Shown piece after piece: positions 46,966 through 56,584 of a stretch of 64,000 bases of DNA (its first letter is position 1; the number at the start of each line of letters is the position of its first letter). The DNA comes from Tausonia pullulans (Eukaryota; Basidiomycota; Tremellomycetes; Cystofilobasidiales; Mrakiaceae), in the NCBI GenBank assembly GCA_951802195.1, contig OX637635.1, forward strand, positions 124,001 through 188,000, written 5' to 3'. The position numbers and the translations under genes were made by a program. The notes under the pieces are model-generated. The model was not told the DNA's origin. It did no database searches and worked only from the letters and a program-made list of their open reading frames with translations.

Positions 46966-48322
46966 ATGCGTGTGCCTAGTGTTTTTCTCACCGTCCTCCC
47001 GGCATTCCTCGTCACTTCCCGTCTCGCTTTGGCGTTCGCCTCCGACATCGACGCCTCGATTCCTGCTCCGGTCCTCGAGTTTACCAACCACGGTGATCTC
47101 TACTCAGCTCACGTTGAGGCTGGTACCGCTCCCAATACGGCTGCCCGCCACACCGGCCGGGCCATCCCCCGCTGGATGTCAAACGACGAGGAGCCAAGTG
47201 CGCAGAAGAGGCACCGCCGTCGAGCGATCGTCGGTGCGTAGGGCATGGATGTGCAGCCCGCTGTTGCTCAATCAGAGCTTCTGGCTGACATTGAAAGACC
47301 TTCAGCGAGGGCTTCCCCTGTCCCGGGCAACCCGGGCACCCCTAGCGTCCCTGTCACGGCCAAGATCCAGGCGAGGGGCATGGATGGCTCGCTCCTTGGC
47401 TGGGTCGCGTCCGATCTTCAGGAGTACGCTGGTGAGTCGTTGACACTCTGTCTCTTGTCTCTAGCTGTACATTGGCTGATGTTGAGGTGCTTCTAGGCAT
47501 CTATACGATCACGTCGTTGAAAACCCGCGCCGCCGTGGTCATATTTGAGTGAGGCGCACAAGGTTGCACGATCGTTCGGGGCACAAACGCTGAATTCACA
47601 ATGGACGGCCACACACAGCTCTTCTATGACTGCCGCCAACCCTGGTAATCTTGCGATCCAGGGCAAGGCCGCGTTCCCCAACATCGGTGAGCGCCGCCAG
47701 CCATCTTTCTATACCTCTCGAACGCTGCTGAGCACATAAGTCCCTGGAATATTTAAGGTGGAATTTTGGGCGACAAGAATGTTGATGGAGATATTGCTCC
47801 GCGTACCTACAATTACGGCTACCTCGCCCAGGTCCCTTCCAGTGAGCACCAATTATGCACTTACCAGCTTCCACACGTCATGTAGATTTCTGACTCTCCC
47901 CATCTACAGCCGAGGCCCACTCTACGCCCCAGGCCCTTGTCAACTCAAGGACGGCGCCCCAGACTCGCGCTCTCGCCTCTGCGATCTGGTCGTACGACAT
48001 CACCACCACGAAGCTCACCCCTGCCTCGTGGGTGAATGCCGATTTGTCGACTGTTCCGGCATCTCTCATGCTCGTCAGCGAGCGTCTCGACTTCACCGGT
48101 AAGCGGGATTACTGCATCTCCCGTCCCGAAGATGACTCATTCACCACCCGCTTTCCGCTTTCAGGGGACATCGCTCTCTTCAAGAAGCAGTACGGAGGAG
48201 TCCCCGTCGTGAGTCAACCATTTTCAGTTCATACTCCGCCTCCTCGGCCTCTTTTTGCTGACCACATGGTGTGCATCTGGCAACCCTTGTTTTCACAGGA
48301 GTTCTTCGCCGTCCTCCAATAG
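46966..48322 (+). CDS. Secreted protein of unknown function (basidiomycete type)
   Basis: Eight exons (46966-47233, 47306-47431, 47497-47548, 47619-47686, 47758-47841, 47910-48098, 48165-48208, 48299-48322) join without frame loss to 284 residues. The N terminus is a signal peptide (MRVPSVFLTVLPAFL, then ALAFA). A stretch with a polybasic KRHRRR follows that a Kex2-type protease could cut. The mature part contains GSLLGWVASDLQEYAG, IYTITSLKTRAAVVIF, GDKNVDGDIAPRTYNYG, SAIWSYDITTTKLTPASWVNAD, MLVSERLDFTGDIALFKKQYGG and the end VEFFAVLQ. The pattern of an AIW...D, a WVN and a final FTGD...F resembles, from memory, a widespread uncharacterised family of secreted basidiomycete proteins. No catalytic motif is seen. 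The intron 47549-47618 removes an apparent stop (GAG-TGA), so the gene is intact. Confidence 0.82.
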
Positions 48323-48816
48323 TTTATCCCAGGATGGACTCAATCTGGCCGTATCTCGTTACTATTTTCTACTTAGCTCGCTCTTATTCTACCACCCACA
48401 CTCCTTGCACCTTCCCCTCCTTTTGCTGATGTCAATGTTTTGTGATCCATAGCCAGTTCCTCCGTGGCTGAGAATCTCCCAGCTTGCTGGAAGCCCGGAG
48501 TTCTCCGCATGTGGGCTGCACAAGGAAGGTTCGATGCTAGTGAGAAGGCGAAGCGAGCTCTGGGATCGGACATCTCCAATGCCCGCCGACTGCCATGTGC
48601 CGTATCCGACGACGTTGCATGCGTCTAACTCCCATCTATCTTTAACGCTCGCTTCTTCAGAGGGAGAGGGAGGGAGATGGGGGGTAAAGGCGCCTGAATG
48701 GATGATAGATATAAAAGCCATGGTCGTCAGCCTTGTTCAGCGTTCTGACAGCCAACTAGCAACATCTCTCTTCCCCTCTCTTTCCATCCTCACCTTACCT
48801 CCCGTACATCTTCACC
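48323..48816 (+). promoter_or_regulatory. Promoter region of the cysteine-rich peptide gene, with TATA box
   Basis: This 494-nt region precedes the small peptide gene. A TATAAAA lies at 48710-48716, about 100 nt before the ATG at 48817. The leader between them is a pyrimidine-rich sequence (CTCTCTTCCCCTCTCTTTCC near 48766-48785) ending CACCATG. Clear TATA boxes are rare in this window, so this one suggests regulated, possibly strong, expression. Confidence 0.55.
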
Positions 48817-49179
48817 ATGCGCTTCGCCCTCACTTCCGCCCTCGTCCTCGCTCTCACCGTCTTTGCCTCGGCCGCCCCCATCGCCGATGTTCAGGACCTT
48901 GAGGCTCGCAGGTGCCTCATTATCCCGTGCGTTGGGCGCTCGCTGTCCTTTCTTTTTCTTCTTTTTTTTTCGCTCGCTTTAGGCCGCTTATTCATTCTAC
49001 CATCTTTTGTTTCTTCAGCGAATGCCCCGAGGGATTCACGGGCCCCTTCAAGGGCTGGTCAGTTCCCCCTGCCCCTCCTCTGGTTGTGGCGTCGGGTTGT
49101 CTTTGTCCCCCCTCCATCAGCTGACGCTCACCATCTCCTTAATTTCCCCTCTTACAGCTGGGGCGTCCTTGACTGCTAA
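48817..49179 (+). CDS. Small secreted cysteine-rich peptide precursor
   Basis: Three exons (48817-48926, 49019-49057, 49158-49179) join to 56 residues. Residues 1-20 are a textbook signal peptide (MRFALTSALVLALTVFASAA). A short acidic propeptide (PIADVQDLEA) ends in the dibasic pair Arg31-Arg32, a Kex2-type site. The remaining 24 residues carry four cysteines, at precursor positions 33, 39, 50 and 56, with the segments CLIIPECPEG, FTGPFKG and CWGVLDC. Two disulfides would make a compact mature peptide. The first exon's splice donor GTGCGT and both pyrimidine-rich acceptors are good, and the three exons stay in phase. The architecture resembles small secreted fungal peptides such as effectors, antimicrobial or signalling peptides, but I recognise no family. 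The ATG has a fitting CACCATG context and a TATA box upstream. Confidence 0.75.
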   Translation: MRFALTSALVLALTVFASAAPIADVQDLEARRCLIIPCVGRSLSFLFLLFFSLALGRLFILPSFVSSANAPRDSRAPSRAGQFPLPLLWLWRRVVFVPPPSADAHHLLNFPSYSWGVLDC

Positions 49180-49903
49180 GGGACCAGATTCGCTTTGCAT
49201 GATCACTCGAGGGGGATAAATGGCCGTTGAAAGATACTCGATGTGGAGCGAATACCTGGTTCAAGCGAGCGACCAGTCGTGAGGGACCCCTGATGGGTTG
49301 CTCCGTGTAGCCGCCCAGGATCGCTTTGATGGTCGTTTCGAAAGTGCTGTGTTCCGCGAAGGCCGAGAACGGGATGGCCTCAATAGTCCCACCGCCGGCG
49401 TAGGCCGCACCGGCAAGAATGTGAACGTAGAGCTCAATGAGGAGCGAGGGAAGCGGGCGGCCTTGGCCGAGTTGGAGGGAAAGTCAACGTTCTCGAGGGA
49501 CAAACGCGGCTCGACACGCTGCTGGCTGTTTCGCGACGTATCTTGAACCTTTGATTTTATTTAGATTTTGGATCTTGGATTTTTACCGTGCCATCGCTTG
49601 GTACAGCTGGAAACAATACCCCCCTGCCCCTTTGCCTGCTGTAATGGCTGTTGCATTCCTCATTTGGCAGCCACCCTCATTCAGGGAGGCCTGCTCGCAG
49701 TCACCCCCTTTGGTAACAAAGGTGGCATTGAGGACAGTGGAACGTATCGAGAGAAACAGAAGATCACGCACAAACGAGACATATGGATATGCAGTCGACA
49801 TTTACGGACTATCAAGCAAGCAGCGTGGACAAACGAAAAGAGATAGAGCGAAAAAAAGAAAGCAAAGCAGATTGACCGGCTGGCAGTATGGCCTGAGGTC
49901 GTT
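49180..49903. other. Intergenic with an orphan minus-strand coding-like fragment
   Basis: This is the 3' flank of the peptide gene and of the convergent IML2-family gene. Between about 49245 and 49510 the minus strand reads well in two adjoining frames: ENVDFPSNSAKAARFP, then (shifted) LLIELYVHILAGAAYAGGG, TIEAIPFSAFAEHSTFETT, IKAILGGYTEQPIRGPS and RLVARLNQVF. Codon use is exon-like. There is no start, no consistent exon chain and a frame change, so it looks like a remnant of a gene I cannot name. The AT-rich run near 49550-49590 may belong to a terminator. Confidence 0.3.
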
Positions 49904-52900
49904 TCATCTTTTGATGGGCTGTTTGCCTGTGCCGGCGGCGTGCTTGGCCCGAAGCTGGTCCTTGACGGACTGGAGACTTGTCGTGCATTTGAGGGTGAGC
50001 GAGTTCTGGAGTGAGTATTTGCCCGTGAGCTTGTGATGTGGGTTGAGTTCGCTCGGCTTGCCTGCAAAATTGAGATCCAGCGGCGGTCGTGCGTCAGTAG
50101 ATGAGCGACATAAAAGAGATGAATCACCGACGCACCTCCGAGGACGATCTCATACTCAGTCTTGGCTTTTTCAAGCTCTCCAATTCGCTCGTAGATGCCT
50201 CCCATCTCCCAGTGGGCGTAGAAGATGAGCCAATGCTCCAAGGCGATCTCATGGCCATGCTGTTCCGTATGAGTGTCAGTTTTCTGTCCCTTTGCACATC
50301 AGACGAAGGAATCCGCAACCCACGTCCAGGACAGCTCTCAGATCCGCCAATGCCTCCTCCGCCCTCGCCCGCCTCTCCGCTTCTGGCCTGATCGGGGGAT
50401 CATCCTCGCTCCTCTTCGAGATCTTGCTCGGCAGCGCATACAAGCCCAACGCCGCTCCACGAAGAAAATGAGCGAGCGCATAGTCGTCCCAGTACTCGCG
50501 CTCGCCGCCGGAGTGGTATTGATCCGGGGAGGTCGCAGTGAGTTCGGCGAGAGCTTGATCGATGCGCGGGAGGGTAACGGCTTCGAGGGTATGGAGAGGG
50601 GAGTGGGAGAGGGCACCGTAAACGTAGGCCTGACAAAGGAGTGATCAGTTATTAGAGAGGGGTAAGAGGAAGAAGGGCGCAGGGATATGGGACGGACAAT
50701 CTCCATGCCAGGGAGGAGAAGCCGTTTTTGTGCGGCGAACTTTCGCGCCTTGCGCGAGACAAATTTCTGCACGGGAGGGGGAATTATCAGTAATTGTCCA
50801 AGAAACAGGAGAGAAGTACGGAGCGCACTTCAATTGGAATTGTCTTGCCGACAACCTTGCGGATCCCCTTCGGAACCTCCTCCATCGACTTTAACACTTC
50901 CTCAACATCATATTCCTCCTGCTCAGCCTGAACCGCGGCCATCGAGCTGTCGTACCGTTACACACCGCGCACACGTCAGACGTTAGTGCTTCTTGAGCCA
51001 CTGCGAAGAAACGGGAGAGGACCCACTAGAGATACGTCGCCTTGCTCCAGTTGGAGCCTCTGTGGAGCTGATCAAAGCACATCTCGGCGTGCTCATATTC
51101 GAGAAGCGTCAGATCGTTGACGCCACGGTCCCAGCGGGCGATGAGCCTTCAGCTCGGTCAGTCAATGGTTGGCGGGAAGAGGAGGGAAGGGAGGAAGGGA
51201 CTCACTGAAGCTGGAGGTAGCTGAGGCAGGAGAGAGCAAACGTCAACATGCGATTCCAGCTACATGAGAGGTCAGCCTCCGGACTGACTCGCTCTGTGCC
51301 CGGATCGCCTTCTCGAGAACGACGTTCGACTTGTCCGGCTGGCATTGGAGGACGTGGAGCCGAGATTGGAAGACTGTACCGTTTGCTCGAATTAGCCAGG
51401 GCTTCAAAGACTAGAAGGAAAGCAATTGACGAACAGAGGGTAAAGACACCATTCGGGTAGCTGCGTGATGGCACCAATGTCAGATCGATGAACACATGGA
51501 GGAGGGAACAAGGACGGACCGAGCGAGGTTCCACCACATGATTTTCTCAGCGAAAGGAATGTCAATGTTGGGCACTGGAGTGAAAGAGGGGAGGGTGGAA
51601 TGGGGTGAGCTTTATGCCACACGCTAGCCCGAGGCCAGTGAGAGCAGAGCACCTACCAGGGACCAGAGACGGCACAAGCAAATGCCAGAACATGAGAACT
51701 AGCAAAGGAGGATGAGAATGGATAATCAGCTCCCCACATCATCAAAAGCCAGCAGGAAACACCCACCCATGTCCGAGACCGGCCGCCGGACGCCCTCCTC
51801 CGCAACCCCAATCTTCGGCTGCTCGAGCCCGGACTCCCAACCTCCACTCTTCGCCAGACAACCCAACGCGTACTCTCTCGACCCCTGATACCCAAACATC
51901 TCCGCCAGTTTGACGACCTTCCCCGGAAGCAACGACAGCATGAGCGCCGAGAGGCCCGTCCCGAGTTCAACGCCCGAACGGAAGTCTGCGTCGATGGACG
52001 GGTCTCGACCGGCTGGGTGATGCTTGTCGGCGTGTTCAAGGAAGGCGTTGAGCGAGCGGTAGATGCCGTCCCCTGTGCGCATGTTGAGCGCTTCCTTGAC
52101 GAGAGCCATCCACTGAGTGTCGACAGTGGAGGTTCAGAGACTCGCTCAGGGAAAGGCGAGAAAGGAGGATATCGACGCACCTCACCACCCGAGACGATCC
52201 CCAGCACAGCCTTCATCAGCAGAGTCTCGGCGTATACAAGCTCAGCGTGTCGCTCGACGGGCGTCATACCCGCAACGTGACCGTGGGCACCTCCCCCGCC
52301 GCCTTTGACGAGACCCGAAAGCCGGCCAGTGATGCCACCCGAGGGACGACGGAGACTCCCAGCGAGCTCGGTGCAGTATCTGGTAACCTTGAGGGCGTGC
52401 TGAAGGTCCGCTGGCTCGAACGTCATCATTCCCTGCGAGTCATTGCATTGTTCATCAGTCCTATGCAAGCCTGAGCGAGATAAAGGCAGGCTCGTACCTT
52501 GAGCGTGGACAGGATGGCATCCCCGGCCTGGTAATAGAGTCGCTCTCGGTGAGGGTCACCCTCCTTGATGATCCGCTCCGCCTCAGCGATGTGCGAGTTC
52601 AGGAACTAGAACGTCCTTCATCAGCCTCCCGTCTGCCTGCCTGTCTGCGAGGCCAAACCCCCCTCCCGACTCAACTCACCAAGTTCATAACCTTATGGCA
52701 TCTTGCCAGATCCTCTTGCAGCACGCCCGCCTGATCGAACCCATGCGGCACGCTCGTAGGGATCGGCGCGTTCACGATAACAGGCGCGGCCGAAACATCC
52801 GGAATTGCTGCCGTCACGTCTATTTCGACCTCGTCTTCGTGAATGGAGGAGAGTCCCTCGGAGGGGGTCGCAAACGAGTCAAGGGAGGATTCGGAGGAGG

Positions 52901-53748
52901 CCGCGGAGGGGAACGCCCAGAGGGAGAGACCGGATCGCGGGAGGGTCGATGAGGCAATAGAGGCGGGGGTCGAGACGGACCGCTGCTTGATTTGCTGCTG
53001 GTCAGAGCGAGTAACTTCTTCGAAAGAAGACGATGCGGGGAGAACGCTGAGAGTCTGGGTGGCGGCTGCAGAGTTCAAGGGAAGCGTCGAGGTCTGGGCA
53101 GCGGCTCCTGCACCCAACGCGTCGAGATCGCGCGTCGAGGACGCCGCCGTCTTCATAGTAGACGAAGCCACAAGGTCGCCCTCCTCCGGCAGCGGGATGC
53201 TGTGATTCGTAGGGGACTCCACGAGCCTAACTTCGGACGGCAGTGTAGAACTCGTTACGAACGACGCGCTCGATGACTTGGGCGGGCGTGTGCTGCCGAC
53301 GCCGCTCAATGAAGTCGACCGGCTGCCGCCAGCTGCTGTTGGCGATGAAGGGGCAAGGTCGCCGTGGCTTTGATGGTGGTGGATTCCAAGACCTCCGATG
53401 CTGAGCCGCTTGAGAAGCTTGGTCCCTCGTCGTCTGGGGATGGCAAGTCGGCCGCAATGCATCGTCATCAGTTCGGGGCGAGGGAGAGCGGGCACTCGCC
53501 GATGCTCTGAGACCGCCGGATCCCCTTCCGAGAGACTGGGCTTCCACTTACTTAATGGTATTGCCGTTGTTAGCCTCAGCATCCCCATTGAGCGACGGCT
53601 GGCGTCCGCCTCCGCCGGCGAGGAGGCTGGTCGTCCGAGAGCGGTTTGAGGGCGTCGACGTTCCGGACGAGGGGCCGACGGATGCTGTCGACGATGGGTC
53701 GGTCCCCGAGAGATAAGTTTTGGAACGCCTCTTGAACAGGGACGGCAT
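49904..53748 (-). CDS. IML2/TTC39-family (DUF3808) protein
   Basis: The protein is of the Iml2/TTC39 family, a TPR-like helical repeat family; yeast Iml2 acts in clearing inclusion bodies in connection with lipid droplets. The ATG at 53748 starts MPSLFKRRSKTYLSG and a Ser/Thr-rich N-terminal region of roughly 400 residues. The first intron's donor falls after NTI and the frame resumes as KRRGTKLLKRLSIGG. The conserved body includes MTFEPADLQHALKVTRYC, AELVYAETLLMKAVLGIV, DGIYRSLNAFLEHAD, SGVELGTGLSALMLSLLP, KLAEMFGYQGSREYALG, FAEKIMWWNLARYP, LEYEHAEMCFDQLH, WSKATYLYSMAAVQAEQ and GGIYERIGELEKAKTEYEI. The C terminus is KLTGKYSLQNSLTLK and GTGKQPIKR, stop at 49904. Many introns occur that I did not all measure. 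The long disordered N terminus is larger than in yeast. The gene is divergent from SPE2. Confidence 0.87.
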
Positions 53749-54393
53749 GGGACCGGGGAGGGGGGGACGGATGGTGGTGGTTGAACGGACGAGGGTCGGG
53801 GGCAGCCGTCCGTGTTGATGGCTTCTCCCTCCTGTGGGGAGGAGAGAGCTGAGACCAAACTGGCGCGCAGCCTGATGAGCGGGCGGACCACACATCGGCG
53901 CCCAGAGGAGATGGCGTGGCTGTCCCCTCGGAGATGAGCGCACATCTGGCGAGTGGCAAGCTCGAAATATGGAGCAATCTGCTCGCTCGTTGAGATGCCG
54001 GGACAGGAGGGGTGCGCGCGCGGGTGCACTGCTGACGCTGAAGAGGGCGTCTCTCCTCTTCGTGTCGCTCGCTCACCTCCTTGCACCGGGAAGGTAGTAT
54101 TTAGGAGACTCCTCTCACCCTGTGGGAGTCTGCGCATAACCGGGCTGTCCTTAGCCCGTCGTCGTGCTCCTCCGGCGCCCTGACCGTTCTTTGGGCGCGA
54201 TTCTGGCTCTCTCTCTCTTTTTGAGAGTCGACGCGCTTCAATTTCCCTATCGACCCTCGTCATCCGCCTGCCTCCTCTCTCGACCGACCGACAGCAGAGC
54301 AGAGCAGACCGACCGGCGTCGCTCTCTCCACCAATTTCTGTGGCCACCCTTCCTCCGTCCGCCCGCGACCCTACCCCCCCCCCCTCCTTTCGC
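53749..54393. promoter_or_regulatory. Divergent promoter of the IML2-family gene and SPE2
   Basis: This 645-nt region separates the two start codons. The SPE2 side ends in an 11-nt C run at 54374-54384, just before CTCCTTTCGC-ATG. I looked for an upstream ATG frame in the last about 90 nt of the SPE2 leader, of the kind that mediates polyamine control in other eukaryotes, and saw none. Confidence 0.5.
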
Positions 54394-56384
54394 ATGTCCG
54401 CCGACCTAGACGCCGACGCCGGCGACGGACCCTTCGAGGGTGAGCCTCTCTCCAGCCCTTCTTGCTTTCAGCGACCCCTCTTCTGGCCTGACAGTCTTCT
54501 CTCGCCCCTCAAGGTCCCGAGAAGCTCCTCGAAATCTGGTTCGCCCCAACGGTCGCTGAGCTTGCCACCCAGACCGCGTCGTCGTCGACCGCCGCCTCTC
54601 GCCCAGGGTCCGATTGGCTCGGCCTGCGCCGTGTCCCGCGAGAGGTCTGGGAGGAGATGCTCGATATTGTGAAGTGCAAGGTGCTCTCCTTTGTCGAAGG
54701 CGAGGAGATGGACGCGTACCTGCTCTCGTGAGTCGCGTGTTCGCCTGGTGGCTCGTTGTGTCTGCGCCTCCTAGCGGTCTCGTCCTGAAACTCCGCGCTT
54801 CCTTTCGTTTTGTTCTCTTCCCCTTCCTTAGCGAATCCTCCTTCTTCGTCTTCCCCAACAAGCTTATCATGAAGACATGCGGCACAACGCTCAACCTCCT
54901 CGGTCTCCCACGCATCCTCGCTATCGCCAAGGAGTACTCCGGTCTCGAGTCTGTCTGGCGGTGTTTCTACTCTCGCAAGAGCTTCATGTTCCCCGACCGG
55001 CAGAAGGGTCCCCACAAGGGAGGATGGGAGACCGAGGTCGATTTCCTCGACGACATCTTCGGTAGGTTCCAGCCAGCGGACGGACGAGCAAGAATAAATG
55101 GACTGGACGCAACTTGCAAGCCGAGAGTGCGCCGGTGCCACTTCTCATCACTTGTCGTCCTTCCGTCTTGTCTTGCTACCTAGACTCACCCATCTCTCTT
55201 CTGCTCCAGACAATGGCGCTGCCTACACTGTTGGGCCGATGAACGGAGACCACTGGCTTCTTTATGTGACAGCCCCTCGCAACGCCGACCAGGCCTCTTC
55301 CTCTTCCGCCACCCCCCCGCAGCTCCCTCCTCCTACTACCACCTCTAGCACCAAGGACACCTCCTCCTCCAACGACAACTATGCGTCGTCCTCGTCGGCC
55401 CTTGAAGACGCCCTCGCGTCCGCGGCGCTCCACTTCCCCTCCAATGCCTCGACGATCAATGCGTCTTCAGCCGTCCTTTCCACCTCCCCCGCCCGTCCTT
55501 CTCACATGCCTGTCTCCGCCTCCTCTTCAACCGCTGCTGTCGAGCGCCCGCTCCGACTGCCCAACCCCGGGACTGTCGCGGCGATGAAGCCGCGAGACTC
55601 GGGCGACGACCAGACGCTCGAGGTCCTCATGACGCACCTCTCCGCCAAGGGTCGGGCGCAGTTCTATCCTCCTTCGGCGTCGTCCGTTCCCTCTGGCTCC
55701 GAGCCTGGAGGCAGCTCGCTCGGCGAGGTCATCTCGTGAGGCCATTCCTCTCTGCTCAAGCATGCTCTCTTCATCTTTTTGACCCGTCCCTCCTCACTCG
55801 CTCACACAGCCAAGCCTGCGGTCTCTCCGCCCTCTTTCCGGCGTCGTCCACCACGCTTGACTCGTACGCCTTCACCCCTTGCGGCTACTCTGCCAACGCC
55901 CTCGTCCACTCTCCCGTCGATGCCTCCGAGGGCTACTGGACCGTCCACGTCACGCCCGAGGCGACCCACTCATACGCGTCGTTCGAGTCCAACATCGCCC
56001 TCCCAAGCACTGCGTCGCCGGTTGGGGGCTTTCCGGACCTGAGGACGCTCATCCGGAACGTCGTTGAGATCTTTGAGCCTGGAAGGCTCACTCTCACGCT
56101 CTTCCTGAGCTCCGAGGAAGCCGCGACGGAGGAGGGATGGGGGAAGGGAGCCAAGGTGCTCGCGGAGAAGACCCTCCTCCCTGGCTACCGGCGTCGGGAC
56201 CGGTGCGTCGTTGTCTCTCGTTCGCTTTTCTTCCCCAACCCGTCACTGATACAGCGTTGGCGTCTTGAGTAGGATCGGGTATGAATTTGAAGGCTACGAC
56301 CTCATCTTTATCACGCTCGAGCGGGAGGGCTGGACGGAGGACGACGACGACCAGGAGGACCTTCTGTCCGTCAGCAGCAGCTGA
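54394..56384 (+). CDS. SPE2: S-adenosylmethionine decarboxylase proenzyme
   Basis: Six exons (54394-54439, 54514-54727, 54832-55061, 55210-55735, 55810-56202, 56273-56384) join to 506 residues. The enzyme makes decarboxylated AdoMet, the aminopropyl donor for spermidine and spermine. The proenzyme self-cleaves before the second residue of the ESS in LLSESSFFVFPNK, so Ser89 becomes the pyruvoyl group. Other family blocks are FEGPEKLLEIWF, LLGLRRVPREVWEEML, LIMKTCGTTLNLL, WRCFYSRKSFMFPDRQ, DNGAAYTVGPMNGDHW, TPCGYSANALV, YWTVHVTPEATHSYASFE and GYEFEGYDLIFITLER. About 100 residues of Ser/Thr/Pro low complexity (roughly residues 181-290, encoded within 55280-55600) are inserted between the conserved blocks YVTAPRN and DQTLEVLM. 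This makes the protein longer than the usual fungal enzyme. The C terminus is an acidic DDDDQEDLLSVSSS. Confidence 0.95.
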
Positions 56385-56584
56385 GCTGAGGGGCGTGTTT
56401 TCTCTTCTTTTCCGGATCTAGATGATGATGTTGGGGTTCTTTGTCATGTTTCGCCCTCGTTTGTGAATCGAGAACTGCTTGACAACATCGAGGAATCGGC
56501 CCGGTCCGAAAGCGAGCGACAGAGGCCGGGAAGTCGGTCGGTCAGCGGAAGCTTACCCGCCGGCCTGTCTGAACCCCGACCTCC

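Noticed and set aside
53953-54183. Possible upstream open frame controlling SPE2
   Set aside because: It lies more than 200 nt before the SPE2 ATG, reads as antisense-type low complexity, and no ATG frame is seen close to the start codon.
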